This document shows positions 35,830-44,654 of a DNA stretch of 64,000 bases, piece after piece. The position numbers were made by a program, and so were the translations under genes. The notes below the pieces were generated by a model. The model worked only from the letters and a program-made list of their open reading frames with translations. It ran no database searches and had not been told where the DNA came from. Numbering within the stretch: the stretch's first letter is position 1; every line of letters starts with the position of its first letter. Origin of the DNA: Pseudomonas sp. PSB18 (lineage in GTDB: Bacteria > Pseudomonadota > Gammaproteobacteria > Pseudomonadales > Pseudomonadaceae); the NCBI RefSeq assembly GCF_014596565.1, contig NZ_NOIN01000003.1, positions 679,248-743,247 of the forward strand, read 5' to 3'.

Positions 35830-36723
35830 TTACACCATCTCATTGAGAATCCACTCCACCACCGACGTCCGCTTCGGCGCCCAGCCCAGCAGTTCGCGGG
35901 CATGCTGGCCTCGCACGCGGCTGTTGGAGCCCAGGCCGTAGTTGGCCATTTCATAGCCCCACTCGGCCTCGGCATCGGCCAGCGGCCAGTCCTGGGGTTC
36001 GCCAAGGTTCAGCGCCCGGGCCATGGCCGTGGTCATGTCGAGGAACGAGGCCTCGCCGCTTTCAACGAAGTAGAACATGCCAGGCCGGTTGCGGGTCAGG
36101 GCGAGCAGGTACAGCTCGACCACATCTTCGATGTGCACGTTGGACCAGATATTCCGTCCCGGCCCGACATGCCGCACCACTCCGCTTTTACGCGCCTGCT
36201 TGAGCAGGCGCGGCAGTTGCACGCTGTCACGGTTGACGCCCAGGCTGTGACCGTAGATCAAGGTGTTGCAGATCACCGCCGAGTTCACGCCGTCCTTCGC
36301 CGCGTCAAGGACGAGGTTGTCGATCGCGACACGGTCAGCCTTGTCGACGGTGGGCTCCGGCAGGTTGTTCTCCTGATAGATATCAGCGCTGGCAAGCCCC
36401 CCAGAAGCATCGCCGACGATGCTCGAACCGCTGGTGTGCAGCAGGACCTTGTTCGAGCCCCTGAGGCCCTTGAGCAGCGCTTCGACCGCGCCACGATGAT
36501 CGCTGCTGGCGGCATTGATCACCGCATCGGCAGCGCTGGCCTGTCCAGTCAGCAGCGCGCTGTCTTCCAGAGTGCCGATCACCGGCTGGATACCCAGGGC
36601 AGTGAGCTCTCTCGCCTGCTCGGCGTTGCGCACCAGACCGATGACTTGATGCCCGGCCCGAACCAGACCAGTGGCAATGGAGCCGCCGATAAAACCGGCA
36701 GCGCCAGTGACGAATACGTTCAT
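35830..36723 (-). CDS. NAD(P)-dependent epimerase/dehydratase-like SDR protein
   Basis: This 297-residue extended-SDR protein has the Rossmann dinucleotide motif TGAAGFIGG at residues 6-14. A second strand (HQVIGLVRN) and the conserved downstream WSNVHIEDVVELY segment typical of NAD-dependent epimerases are also seen. The ATG at 36723 was chosen because the Rossmann strand begins MNVFVTG there; the frame is open 26 codons further. It lies divergent from no gene but shares its strand with the LysR gene upstream (97 bp away). The reaction and substrate are unknown. Many close relatives are annotated only as NAD-dependent epimerases. Confidence 0.88.
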   Translation of the reverse strand: MNVFVTGAAGFIGGSIATGLVRAGHQVIGLVRNAEQARELTALGIQPVIGTLEDSALLTGQASAADAVINAASSDHRGAVEALLKGLRGSNKVLLHTSGSSIVGDASGGLASADIYQENNLPEPTVDKADRVAIDNLVLDAAKDGVNSAVICNTLIYGHSLGVNRDSVQLPRLLKQARKSGVVRHVGPGRNIWSNVHIEDVVELYLLALTRNRPGMFYFVESGEASFLDMTTAMARALNLGEPQDWPLADAEAEWGYEMANYGLGSNSRVRGQHARELLGWAPKRTSVVEWILNEMV

Positions 36724-36819
36724 GGAAAAACTCCTTGGCAGGATCAGTGATGGAACGAGTATCGAGGACCGATCCTTGGCGAAACAGTCCACATTGCCCA
36801 AATCACTCTTGCCTTGAAG

Positions 36820-37725
36820 TCACGAATCCCGCGAGGCGTATTCAGCGAGCTTGTCCTGGATGAAATCCAGGAAACACTGGATGCGCAATGCCAGTTGAGA
36901 GTTGCGGTAGTAGACCGCGTTGATCGGCTGGCGGTATCCGCTATTGGCTTCGGCCAGCAGCACCTTCAATCGGCCGGCACGGATATCGTCGCGGGTCATG
37001 AAGTCCGACAGGCAGGCGATGCCCTGCCCTTGCAGCGCCAGGTGGCGCACCGTTTCGCCACTGGACGCGCTGATGGCCGCCTGGATGGGCCAGCGGTCGC
37101 CGTGAAGATGGCGCAGGGGCCATTGGTTGAGCCCGTCATTCTGGGCAAACCCCAGCAATGCATGCTCTGCCAGTTCGGCGACGGTTGAAGGCGTACCGCG
37201 CTGCTCCAGATAGGTCGGGCTGGCCAGGATATGCAACGGACTGCAACCCAGGGGACGGGCATGCAACGTCGAATCGGTGAGGACGCCGATGCGGATGGCA
37301 ACGTCGGTGCTCTGCTCCAGCAAATCAATGATCAGGTCATTGGTGTTGAGCTCGAGCTGGATGTCCGGGTAGAGCCTGCGGAACTCATCGATGTGCGGCA
37401 CGATGGCATGCAGCATGAACGGCGACGCAGCGTTGATCCGCAACCGCCCTGAAGGTTTTTGCTGGCGAGAGGACAAGCGCTCCTCCAACGCTTCCAACTG
37501 GTCGAGAATGCCTTTGGCCTGTTCGAAGAAATACCGGCCCTCCTCCGTCAGGTCCATGCGTCGGGTGGTACGGTTGATCAGCGTGGTGTCGAGCTTGGCC
37601 TCCAGCCGGGATAACGTGCGGCTGACCGCCGATGGCGTCTGCCCGACCTGCTCGGCGGCGGCGGAGATCGACCCGCACTCGATCACGCAGACGAAGATCT
37701 GCAACTCGTCGGATCTGGCTTTCAC
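36820..37725 (-). CDS. LysR-family transcriptional regulator
   Basis: This 301-residue regulator has an N-terminal winged helix-turn-helix domain (residues 1-60, with ISAAAEQVGQTPSAVSRTLS) and a C-terminal substrate-binding fold from about 90. The ATG-less frame starts at GTG 37725 with AGAGGA a few bases upstream. An overlapping upstream ATG is out of frame and stops at once. It lies 49 bp downstream of the MdaB-type reductase gene and 97 bp upstream of the epimerase gene, all on one strand. Members of this subgroup often control adjacent oxidoreductase genes, so the epimerase and reductase are plausible targets. Confidence 0.92.
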   Translation of the reverse strand: MKARSDELQIFVCVIECGSISAAAEQVGQTPSAVSRTLSRLEAKLDTTLINRTTRRMDLTEEGRYFFEQAKGILDQLEALEERLSSRQQKPSGRLRINAASPFMLHAIVPHIDEFRRLYPDIQLELNTNDLIIDLLEQSTDVAIRIGVLTDSTLHARPLGCSPLHILASPTYLEQRGTPSTVAELAEHALLGFAQNDGLNQWPLRHLHGDRWPIQAAISASSGETVRHLALQGQGIACLSDFMTRDDIRAGRLKVLLAEANSGYRQPINAVYYRNSQLALRIQCFLDFIQDKLAEYASRDS

Positions 37726-37773
37726 AAATGTCCTCTCATGGGATGCACAGTCAATGCGGCGAGAGTAGCCGGA

Positions 37774-38364
37774 TTACCGCGAAAGGCCGAACACCTCGAT
37801 CAAATGCTGTTCATACCGCGCCACATCGGCTTCGATGTTCGGGCGCTTCATCACGTCGACGCACAGGAAGGTCGGCAAGCCGGTCATGCCCAGGAACTGG
37901 TTGGCCTTGTGGAACGGGAAGTACACCGCGTCCACACCCTTGCCTTCGAAGAAGTCGGTCGGATCATCGAAGGCCTGCTGCGGAGCGTTCCAGGTCAGCG
38001 ACAACATGTATTGCTTGCCATGCACCAGGCCACCACTGCCGTACTTCTGCGAGGCGTCGGAGCGGGTGCGGCCATCGCTGGCGTAGAGGCTGCCATGACC
38101 TTCGGTGAACACTTCGTCGACGTACTTCTTCACGGTCCATGGCGCTCCCATCCACCAGCCCGGCATCTGATAGATGACGACATCGGCCCAGAGGAACTTG
38201 GCGACCTCTTCCTTGATGTCGTAGTCACCGTCAATGAACGTGCTTTTGACGTCCAGGCCACCACGGTCCAGCACACTGAGAGCCGTGTCGTGGAGGGTCG
38301 CGTTATAGCGGCCGTCGGAATGAGCGAACTGTTTACCACCGTTGAGCAGCAGGACTTTTTTCAT
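37774..38364 (-). CDS. mdaB: MdaB-type NAD(P)H:quinone oxidoreductase
   Basis: This 196-residue flavodoxin-fold reductase transfers two electrons from NAD(P)H to quinones, avoiding semiquinone radicals. It begins MKKVLLLNGGKQFAHSDGR and contains YQMPGWWMGAPWTVKKYVDEVF, phrases characteristic of MdaB. FAD-binding and active-site surroundings (GSGGLVHGKQYMLSLTWNAP) are intact, and the length is that of E. coli MdaB (193). The ATG at 38364 has GAGG upstream; the frame is open 40 codons further, without similarity. The opposite strand starts a YgiN-type monooxygenase 201 bp away, which repeats the mdaB-ygiN association of E. coli in a divergent arrangement. Confidence 0.92.
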   Translation of the reverse strand: MKKVLLLNGGKQFAHSDGRYNATLHDTALSVLDRGGLDVKSTFIDGDYDIKEEVAKFLWADVVIYQMPGWWMGAPWTVKKYVDEVFTEGHGSLYASDGRTRSDASQKYGSGGLVHGKQYMLSLTWNAPQQAFDDPTDFFEGKGVDAVYFPFHKANQFLGMTGLPTFLCVDVMKRPNIEADVARYEQHLIEVFGLSR

Positions 38365-38564
38365 GGGAAGCCTCATCGGGTTCCACGGCGAGCACCGTCG
38401 CAGGGCTGCCGAATGGAAAGGTTGGAAATGATTGGGGGGCAGACTACCGATGAGCCTCGCGCGGAGTAAGCGCTGCGAAGGCAAAACTGATTTGACTTAT
38501 ATGCACGAATCACCTGCCGATTGTTGCCGTAGGATTCAATGCATCGTCATTCAGGAGACACGCA

Positions 38565-38876
38565 ATGAGCGAAGTGCATGGTTTTATTCTCCACGCCAAG
38601 ACCCGCCCGGAAAAAGCCGAAGCCTTCGAAGCACTGTTTCGCGCCTACGTCGAACAGAGTCGCGCCGAACCGGGCTGCATCGAATATCACATGCTGCGGG
38701 ACCAACAGGACCCGACGCTGTTTATCTTCTATGAAATCTGGCAATCCCAGGCCCACCTGGACGTGCATTCGAATCTGCCGCACATGAAGCAGTTCTTTGA
38801 ACACCGTATGGATTACCTGGAACGCGACTTCGAGATTCGCCGCGTCGAGATGCTGAGTGCGCCGTCTAGCCGCTGA
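38565..38876 (+). CDS. Antibiotic-biosynthesis-monooxygenase (ABM/YgiN)-domain protein
   Basis: This 103-residue single ABM-domain protein forms the dimeric ferredoxin-like fold of YgiN, a quinol monooxygenase that partners MdaB in a proposed quinone redox cycle. Family features include the TRPEKAEAFEALF helix, EPGCIEYHMLRD, the FIFYEIWQSQAHLDVH strand and the SNLPHMKQFFE helix. The ATG at 38565 follows CAGGAG. It is divergent from mdaB and its 3' end overlaps the convergent TauE/SafE gene by 11 bp. The substrate is inferred from the neighbour only. Confidence 0.9.
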   Translation: MSEVHGFILHAKTRPEKAEAFEALFRAYVEQSRAEPGCIEYHMLRDQQDPTLFIFYEIWQSQAHLDVHSNLPHMKQFFEHRMDYLERDFEIRRVEMLSAPSSR

Positions 38877-39630
38877 TCAGCAAGTGAGCGCCGAGGCCGC
38901 CAAGGCCAATGAAGAACACCCGCCGAAACAGCACGGCGCTGATCCGTTGGCGCAACCACTGTCCCAGCCACATCCCCAGCAGTGCCGGCACCAAGGCCAG
39001 CAGCGATGCGCTCAGTTCCCCCCCGCCCAGGGCGCCGCGCCACAACAGGCCGGCCGCCAGGGCCACTGTCGACACCGTGAAAGACAGACCCAGGGCCTGC
39101 ACCAACTCGTCCTTGCTCAAGCCCAGTGCTTGCAGATAAGGCACCGCAGGAATGACAAACACGCCCGTGGCGGATGTGATGACGCCGGTCAGCAGCCCGC
39201 AGAGCGGGGCGAGCCAAGGTTCAAGGTGGCTACTGATCCGAAGCGTCGGCAGCGCCAGCCCACTCAGGGCATACACCAATAACGCGCCCCCCAAGGCCCG
39301 CACCACCCAAGGCCCGCCAGCCATGCCGACCCACAACGTACCAACGCCGGTGCCGATGAAAATCGCCAGCAACAGCGGCCACAGGCGCCGGATCAAGGTA
39401 CGCAAGTGACCGCCGAAGGCCAGTTGCCAGAGGTTGGTCAAAGTGGCCGGGATGATAAGCAATGCGGCAGCCTGAACCGGTGCCATAGCCAGACCGAGCA
39501 ACCCCATGGAGATGGTCGGCAGGCCGAGGCCGATCACCCCCTTGATCGTGCCGGCCAGCAGGAACGTGGCGATGACCAGCAGGGATAGCGCTGGGCCCAG
39601 GTTCTGGTAGAAAGCGATGAATGTGTTCAT
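38866..39630 (-). CDS. TauE/SafE-family sulfite exporter-like permease
   Basis: This 254-residue inner-membrane protein has about eight hydrophobic helices arranged as two related halves. The first half opens TFLLAGTIKGVIGLGLPTISMGLL, the second has GLLTGVITSATGVFVIPAVPYLQ, both typical of TauE/SafE (DUF81) transporters. The family exports sulfite or sulfonates, but most members have unknown substrates. The ATG at 39630 is clear. The last 11 bp overlap the end of the convergent ABM-domain gene. It is divergent from a LysR gene, which starts 227 bp away beyond an inverted REP pair. Confidence 0.9.
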   Translation of the reverse strand: MNTFIAFYQNLGPALSLLVIATFLLAGTIKGVIGLGLPTISMGLLGLAMAPVQAAALLIIPATLTNLWQLAFGGHLRTLIRRLWPLLLAIFIGTGVGTLWVGMAGGPWVVRALGGALLVYALSGLALPTLRISSHLEPWLAPLCGLLTGVITSATGVFVIPAVPYLQALGLSKDELVQALGLSFTVSTVALAAGLLWRGALGGGELSASLLALVPALLGMWLGQWLRQRISAVLFRRVFFIGLGGLGAHLLISG

Positions 39631-39730
39631 GGGGCTATCCTGGGCCCAGGCGGGTTGTTTGGAAATCTGTCATATACTGAGGCAGCCTCTTGCTCAGCAA
39701 GAGGCTGAAGACTTTGGTGGTGTTCCTGGC

Positions 39731-39818
39731 CCCTTCGCGAGCAGGCTCGCTCCCACAGGGTGAACACAAGTCTTGTGCTCAAACCGATCACTGTGGGAGC
39801 GAGCCTGCTCGCGATGGC
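39731..39818. repeat. REPIN: inverted pair of REP elements
   Basis: Two REP elements in opposite orientation lie at 39731-39760 (CGCGAGCAGGCTCGCTCCCAC) and 39790-39818 (GTGGGAGCGAGCCTGCTCGCGA), between the divergent TauE/SafE and LysR genes. The 40-bp space to the LysR start leaves little room for a promoter downstream of the pair. An in-frame extension of the LysR reading frame through the pair is not coding. Confidence 0.88.
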
Positions 39819-39857
39819 AATCCATCAGACACCACAAAACCCGGCACAGGATCCCCC

Positions 39858-40742
39858 ATGCACTTCGACCTCACCGACCTGCGCCTCTACCTGAACATCC
39901 TCGACACCGGCAACATCACCGCCGGTGCAGCCCGCAGTCATCTGTCCCTGGCGGCGGCGAGTGCGCGGGTTCGTGCCATGGAAGCGTCCCTGGGAACCGG
40001 GTTGCTCGAACGCGGGCGGCGTGGCGTAACGCCCACAGCGGCCGGCAAGGCCCTGGCACAGCATGCCCGGGTATTGCTGCAACACGCGGAGCACTTGCAG
40101 CAGGATTTGGCGGAGTACGCCAAGGGGGTCAAAGGCCGGGTGCGGCTACTGTGCAACACCAGCGCCATGAGCGAATACCTGCCCGAGTTGCTGGCCACCT
40201 TCCTCAAGGACCACCCCAATCTCGACATCGACCTGCAGGAACTGCCCAGCTCGCGCATCACCCATGCCTTGCGCCAGGGTGCGGCAGACCTCGGCGTAGT
40301 ATCCGACGCAGTCGACACCGATGACCTTCAGACCCGGCCCTTTCGTAATGATCCGTTGGTATTGATCCTACCGTCCGAACATCCATTGGCCGATGGCCGC
40401 GCCGTAAGTTTCAGCGAAACCCTCGCCCATGATTATGTCGGCCTGAACGCCTCCAACGCCCTGGCGGTGTACCTCGAAGAGCAAGCCCTGCACACCGGAC
40501 TGCGCATGCGGATCCGCATTCGCGCCGACGGTTTCGATGGGATGATTCGGATGGTGGCCCACGGCGCAGGTATCGCTATCGTGCCAAGGGCCGCCATCGA
40601 ACGTCGCCCCGCCGGGCGGTCGTACCGGTGCGTGCCGCTGCACGAGACCTGGGCACAACGGGCCCTGCTGTTGGCGGCACGCAATTTCGAGGCGTTGCCG
40701 GCCTACGCCAAGGCTCTCGCCCTGCATCTGTCCGAACATTGA
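39858..40742 (+). CDS. LysR-family transcriptional regulator
   Basis: This 294-residue regulator opens HFDLTDLRLYLNILDTGNITAGAA, a typical LysR helix-turn-helix start, with recognition-helix phrase LAAASARVRAMEASLG. A periplasmic-binding-protein-like effector domain follows (LPELLATFLKDHPNLDIDLQ onwards). The ATG at 39858 was chosen by family alignment; an open frame continues upstream through REP repeats and was ignored. It is divergent from the TauE/SafE gene, and regulator plus divergent permease is a common arrangement, so that gene is a plausible target. The cupin gene follows 100 bp downstream on the same strand. Confidence 0.92.
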   Translation: MHFDLTDLRLYLNILDTGNITAGAARSHLSLAAASARVRAMEASLGTGLLERGRRGVTPTAAGKALAQHARVLLQHAEHLQQDLAEYAKGVKGRVRLLCNTSAMSEYLPELLATFLKDHPNLDIDLQELPSSRITHALRQGAADLGVVSDAVDTDDLQTRPFRNDPLVLILPSEHPLADGRAVSFSETLAHDYVGLNASNALAVYLEEQALHTGLRMRIRIRADGFDGMIRMVAHGAGIAIVPRAAIERRPAGRSYRCVPLHETWAQRALLLAARNFEALPAYAKALALHLSEH

Positions 40743-40842
40743 TTTGCGTTTCTGGGTAGCCCGATGTCGAGCACAGACAACTGGCGGATCGCAGACGTCT
40801 ATAGGGTGCCTCTTCAGATTACGTCCAATGCCCGGAGTCCAC

Positions 40843-41187
40843 ATGACCGCACCTATCACCGTTCTGCGCGATACCCATCCGCTGCCCGTACTCGATGCCT
40901 GCAAATGGGAAAAGCTCGAAGGCGACCCGCATACCGTCAACCTCAACGCCTACACCAGCGAAGATGGCAGCAAGATCATGGGCACCTGGATCTGCACGCC
41001 GGGCAAGTGGTACGTGGAATACGTGAAGTGGGAATACTGCCATTTCCAGGAAGGCTACTGCATCATCACCCCGGAAGGCATGGAACCCATTCATTTGCGG
41101 GCCGGTGACATCTTTGTCATCGAGCCAGGGATGAAAGGTACCTGGGAAGTGGTTGAAACCGTGCGCAAATACTTCGTCTTCGCCTGA
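40843..41187 (+). CDS. Small cupin-domain protein
   Basis: This 114-residue single-domain cupin resembles the EutQ/ureidoglycine-aminohydrolase-like group of small cupins. It has the strand pattern KWYVEYVKWEYCHFQEGYCIITPEG followed by LRAGDIFVIEPGMKGTWEVVE, the second cupin motif. The first motif lacks the usual HxH metal ligands, having WEYCHFQEG, so metal binding may differ or be lost. The ATG at 40843 follows CGGAG. It may be transcribed with the LysR gene (100-bp gap) or from its own promoter. No specific function can be given. Confidence 0.82.
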   Translation: MTAPITVLRDTHPLPVLDACKWEKLEGDPHTVNLNAYTSEDGSKIMGTWICTPGKWYVEYVKWEYCHFQEGYCIITPEGMEPIHLRAGDIFVIEPGMKGTWEVVETVRKYFVFA

Positions 41188-41212
41188 CGCGGTTCGATAC
41201 ACCTGCGACCGA

Positions 41213-41245
41213 TGCGCTGTGCTCGCCTGATGCGAACACAGCGCA
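41213..41245. terminator. Long hairpin between convergent genes
   Basis: TGCGCTGTG (41213-41221) and CACAGCGCA (41237-41245) form a perfect 9-bp stem around a 15-base loop that can pair further (CTCGC with GCGA). No T run follows on either strand. It lies between the ends of the cupin and desaturase genes and may act as a transcript-stabilising or factor-assisted end. Confidence 0.45.
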
Positions 41246-41261
41246 GTGCCACAACCCGCCG

Positions 41262-42248
41262 CTACACCGTAACGTTGATGGCGCTGATCTTGCCGCTTCG
41301 ATACGCCTCCAGTATCTGATGGATGCTGGACCGCGCTTCTCCCCTCGCCGTGAAAATCCCTCCACAGCCGCGGTTCGCGGCGGCATAGCTCTCATCGTCC
41401 ATCAAGATCTGGTGCGCCTGCTTCAGGTTCCAGAACGGCACACCGGCAAACAGATGGTGGGTCAGATGATAGTTATCGCCATGCATGCCAATGAACAGTC
41501 TTTCGGGCAGGGTCGGGAAGCGATTGCGCGTCAGTTTTACCTCCTCCTTGTACACGCCGAACATGCCGAAGTGCTCGGAAATTTCGGAGAACCAGCCAAT
41601 CACCTGGAAGGCCGTGAAGTAAGGAATCAGCCAGAACAGGACATAGCCCCATGGACCGGCGAAATAGCTCAACAGCAGCAGGATGACCCCATGCACCGCC
41701 AGAAGCTTCACGCCCTGTAGCGGGTTGGCGAGGATGTCACCGGCACGATTCTTCACCAGGTAGAGGAAATACTTGTAGGTGTTGACCAGCGTGACACTCC
41801 TGAACAGGTGCCGGGACAGGAAATCCAGGCGATCCTGGGCTTCATACAGGCCGGATTCGATATAGAAGCGATGGTCGGGATCCTTGTCCTGATCACCCAG
41901 ATGATGGTGATGCATCTGCACATGGGAGCGACGGTACGCTTCGTAGTTCTGGAAGATGGGATAGGCCAGCACGTATTCGCCGACCCATTTGTTGAGCATC
42001 TTGCTCCGGGCCAGGGTCATGTGCGCCGCTTCGTGCAAAAGCGATGCGAGGGCGCGCTGTCGAGAGCCAATGAAGAGCAACGCCAGCGGATACAGAAAGT
42101 TATACAGATGGCTCAGGTAGATGGCCGAGGCAATGACCATCAGGTCCGCGCCAAGGGCAACCAGCCAGTGCCAGTTATCCTTGTGGTACAGGGGCCGTAA
42201 GCGCTGCCTCAGTTCAGCTGAAGGATTAAACCTGGTCATATCGTTCAT
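41262..42248 (-). CDS. Membrane fatty-acid-desaturase-family di-iron enzyme
   Basis: This 328-residue integral membrane oxygenase or desaturase has three histidine boxes: HEAAH at 72-76, HVQMHHHH at 109-116 and HLTHH at 261-265, which bind a di-iron centre. Four or so transmembrane segments surround them. The ATG at 42248 was chosen by the GGGA ribosome site and the family start. It is the last gene of the six-gene operon, 79 bp after the aminotransferase-like gene. Besides lipid acyl chains, members of this superfamily are known to desaturate or hydroxylate small metabolites, and the neighbours make the latter plausible. The substrate is unknown. Confidence 0.88.
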   Translation of the reverse strand: MNDMTRFNPSAELRQRLRPLYHKDNWHWLVALGADLMVIASAIYLSHLYNFLYPLALLFIGSRQRALASLLHEAAHMTLARSKMLNKWVGEYVLAYPIFQNYEAYRRSHVQMHHHHLGDQDKDPDHRFYIESGLYEAQDRLDFLSRHLFRSVTLVNTYKYFLYLVKNRAGDILANPLQGVKLLAVHGVILLLLSYFAGPWGYVLFWLIPYFTAFQVIGWFSEISEHFGMFGVYKEEVKLTRNRFPTLPERLFIGMHGDNYHLTHHLFAGVPFWNLKQAHQILMDDESYAAANRGCGGIFTARGEARSSIHQILEAYRSGKISAINVTV

Positions 42249-42327
42249 CAGAATTCCCTTTCTAGATTCAACGTGATCACTACAGACGCCCACGGTTCTT
42301 GCGAGAAGTTTCGTGCCCTGCGCCGGG

Positions 42328-43443
42328 TTATATCTGCTCCAGCAAAGAGATGAATTCATCAGCCTCGCGAACGCTGTTCCGGGCATTGATGGAGATTCGC
42401 ACGAAGCGCTCATGCCCCTGCTTCAACATGAAGTACGGGGTATGGGAGGCATACCCCGGCCAACCGTTGACTCCTCGGGCGCGCAGGTAGCCGACGACTT
42501 CCGTCGCCGCACAGCGGGCATGAGTAAAAGCAATGATTCCTTGATGATGCGTACCCGGCGCGATCAAGTGAACGTCGGGCATCCGGGCTAAACGCTGGAA
42601 AAGACTCCGGTAGAGTTCGGACTCCTCACCGTAGGCACTCGACAAGCGCTCCTTGATGGCCTGGTTCAAGCCCACCACGGCCGCGTTGTTGCGTTCGGCA
42701 AACTCAAAACCACGGGCATCGTCGATACGCCGATGGACCTTGCCGGATAGATCGACACTGGCCCGGCCCAGATCGGTGAAACGCGGTTGCGCGGAGGCCA
42801 GGAAGCGCTCGGAAAGGTAGGCGAACCCCGTGCCTCTCGGGCCACAGAGGAATTTCCTGCCGGCCGCCGTCAACACATCACAGCCAATGGCCCGCACATC
42901 CAGTGCAAGCATGCCCGCCGACTGACAGGCATCGACAAAGTACAGGCTGGGGTAATCGCGCAGAATGTTACCCACCGCCACGATGTCATTGACGATGCCG
43001 CAGCAGGAAGGCACATGGACCAGCGAGACGAGCTTGACCTCGGCGCTCATGTTCCGGACCAACCATTGCAGGTCCAGGTTGCCATCGGCCAGCAACGGCA
43101 TCACTTCGACCACCACCCCGTGCAGGCGCTGCAACGTGGACAATGCAATCAGGTTGCCCGCATATTCGTAAGGCGTGACCAGGACCCGCGCCCCCTCGGT
43201 CCAGGTCAGTGATTCCAGCGCGGTTACCCAGGCCTTTGTCGCCCCATCGAACAGTGCAATGTTGCGCGCATCGGCGCCCAGCAACCGGGCAATGTTTTCA
43301 TAGACCTCGGTGTCCAGTACGGGCGAATGATTCAGTTCGGTTTCATAGGCGCCCAACTCGAACTCTTCCTGCAAATAACGCTGCATCTTAACCAGCGTCT
43401 CGCTGGACATGAGCCCCGAACCGGCTGTGTTGAAATGAATCAT
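42328..43443 (-). CDS. Aminotransferase class V-fold PLP enzyme
   Basis: This 371-residue fold-type I PLP enzyme belongs to the class V/cysteine-desulfurase-like group. It shows the PLP-ring Asp171 in VDACQSAG and the Schiff-base Lys197 in AAGRKFLCGPRGTGFAY. The N-terminus MIHFNTAGSG resembles isopenicillin-N-epimerase-like and EgtE-like enzymes, which may do epimerisation, beta-lysis or desulfuration rather than transamination. The ATG at 43443 overlaps the MFS stop (ATGA), showing translational coupling within the operon. Its reaction cannot be assigned from sequence. Confidence 0.88.
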   Translation of the reverse strand: MIHFNTAGSGLMSSETLVKMQRYLQEEFELGAYETELNHSPVLDTEVYENIARLLGADARNIALFDGATKAWVTALESLTWTEGARVLVTPYEYAGNLIALSTLQRLHGVVVEVMPLLADGNLDLQWLVRNMSAEVKLVSLVHVPSCCGIVNDIVAVGNILRDYPSLYFVDACQSAGMLALDVRAIGCDVLTAAGRKFLCGPRGTGFAYLSERFLASAQPRFTDLGRASVDLSGKVHRRIDDARGFEFAERNNAAVVGLNQAIKERLSSAYGEESELYRSLFQRLARMPDVHLIAPGTHHQGIIAFTHARCAATEVVGYLRARGVNGWPGYASHTPYFMLKQGHERFVRISINARNSVREADEFISLLEQI

Positions 43444-44654
43444 CGACCCCCTCCGCGCCTGGAGCCCAGGAAATAGAAAACGCTGGCCGCGACCACACAC
43501 AGCGACAGGACGTAGAACATGGTCTTGGGCGCATACAACGCCAACACCGCGCCACACAATACCGGCCCCAGCGCCGCCCCCAGGTTGGACAGGTTCTGCG
43601 CGCCGTAGTACACGCCCCGCATGTCCTCAGGTGCGATGTAGTCAATGAACAGGTATTCCGCCGGGATAATGATGATTTCCCCCACGGTGAAAATGATCAT
43701 GGCAGCCACCCAGACCATCCAGCCCTGTGCATAAGCGAACCCCAGAAGCCCGGTGATGAAAAACAACATGCCCAGCAGCAACATGCGAAACAGGTTGTTC
43801 TGATGGATCCTGGAGCCGATCAGGTATTGCAGACCGATGACCACGCACGCGTTGGTGGTGACCAGGTAATTGATGATCCGGTAGGTGTTTTCCGGGTCGC
43901 TGGTCACGATCAGATATTGCGAGAGATAGGCGGTGAACTGTCCGAATACGATCGCACTGAGAACGCCGCCGATCGTAAAACAGACCAGCCGGTAATTACG
44001 CGCCAGATGAACCAGCACACGGGTAAAGTCGTTGTTCGGACGCTCCGCGCTCGCTCCCCGGGGAAGACGCTCGCCCAACAGGCTGTACAGTCCCACGAAC
44101 ACCACGCCGATCATCGCCGAAACCGCAAAGGGCAAGCCGGGACTTATCTTGGCGAACACCACGCCCAAGAACGGACCGATGGCGTAACCGACATTGGTCA
44201 GCGTGTACTTCATGGAAAATACGCTTCCCCTTTTATCGGGAATCACCAGGAAACCTATGCCTGACTTCACGGCGATATCGATCACCGCATAGGACAGGTT
44301 CACCATCACGATCGCGATGATGAACGGCACCAGGCTGGCAACCTGGTAGGCCACGGCAAATGCCAAGGCAAACAGGGTGGCCGCACCGAGCAGGATCCGA
44401 TAGTTGGAAAACCTGTCCACCAGAAAACCACCGTAGACCCCCAGCAGGGAGCTGACGATCAGCGCACCGCCCACCACCAGACCGATATCCGTCACCCCCA
44501 GGCCGAACACCTGGGAGAAATAGACGACCAGATAGGGCAGCGCCAGCGCCCGGGCAACGGTCAGGATAAATGTCGCCGACAGCAGCAGAATCACGGGCCT
44601 CGTATAGACTTTGGCGCCGTCCTGCATCACCAGCTCTCCTGAAACGTCGTTCAT
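43440..44654 (-). CDS. MFS transporter, probable exporter of the cluster product
   Basis: This 404-residue major-facilitator protein has twelve hydrophobic helices. Helix 1 begins near residue 19 (PVILLLSATFILTVARALALP), and the loop between helices 2 and 3 has the family pattern GGFLVDRFSNYRILLG. It resembles YdeE-like drug and amino-acid-derivative efflux proteins. The ATG at 44654 overlaps the end of the ATP-grasp gene by 4 bp, and its own end overlaps the aminotransferase-like start. Being embedded between biosynthetic enzymes, it is likely to export the product or confer self-protection. Confidence 0.9.
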   Translation of the reverse strand: MNDVSGELVMQDGAKVYTRPVILLLSATFILTVARALALPYLVVYFSQVFGLGVTDIGLVVGGALIVSSLLGVYGGFLVDRFSNYRILLGAATLFALAFAVAYQVASLVPFIIAIVMVNLSYAVIDIAVKSGIGFLVIPDKRGSVFSMKYTLTNVGYAIGPFLGVVFAKISPGLPFAVSAMIGVVFVGLYSLLGERLPRGASAERPNNDFTRVLVHLARNYRLVCFTIGGVLSAIVFGQFTAYLSQYLIVTSDPENTYRIINYLVTTNACVVIGLQYLIGSRIHQNNLFRMLLLGMLFFITGLLGFAYAQGWMVWVAAMIIFTVGEIIIIPAEYLFIDYIAPEDMRGVYYGAQNLSNLGAALGPVLCGAVLALYAPKTMFYVLSLCVVAASVFYFLGSRRGGGR

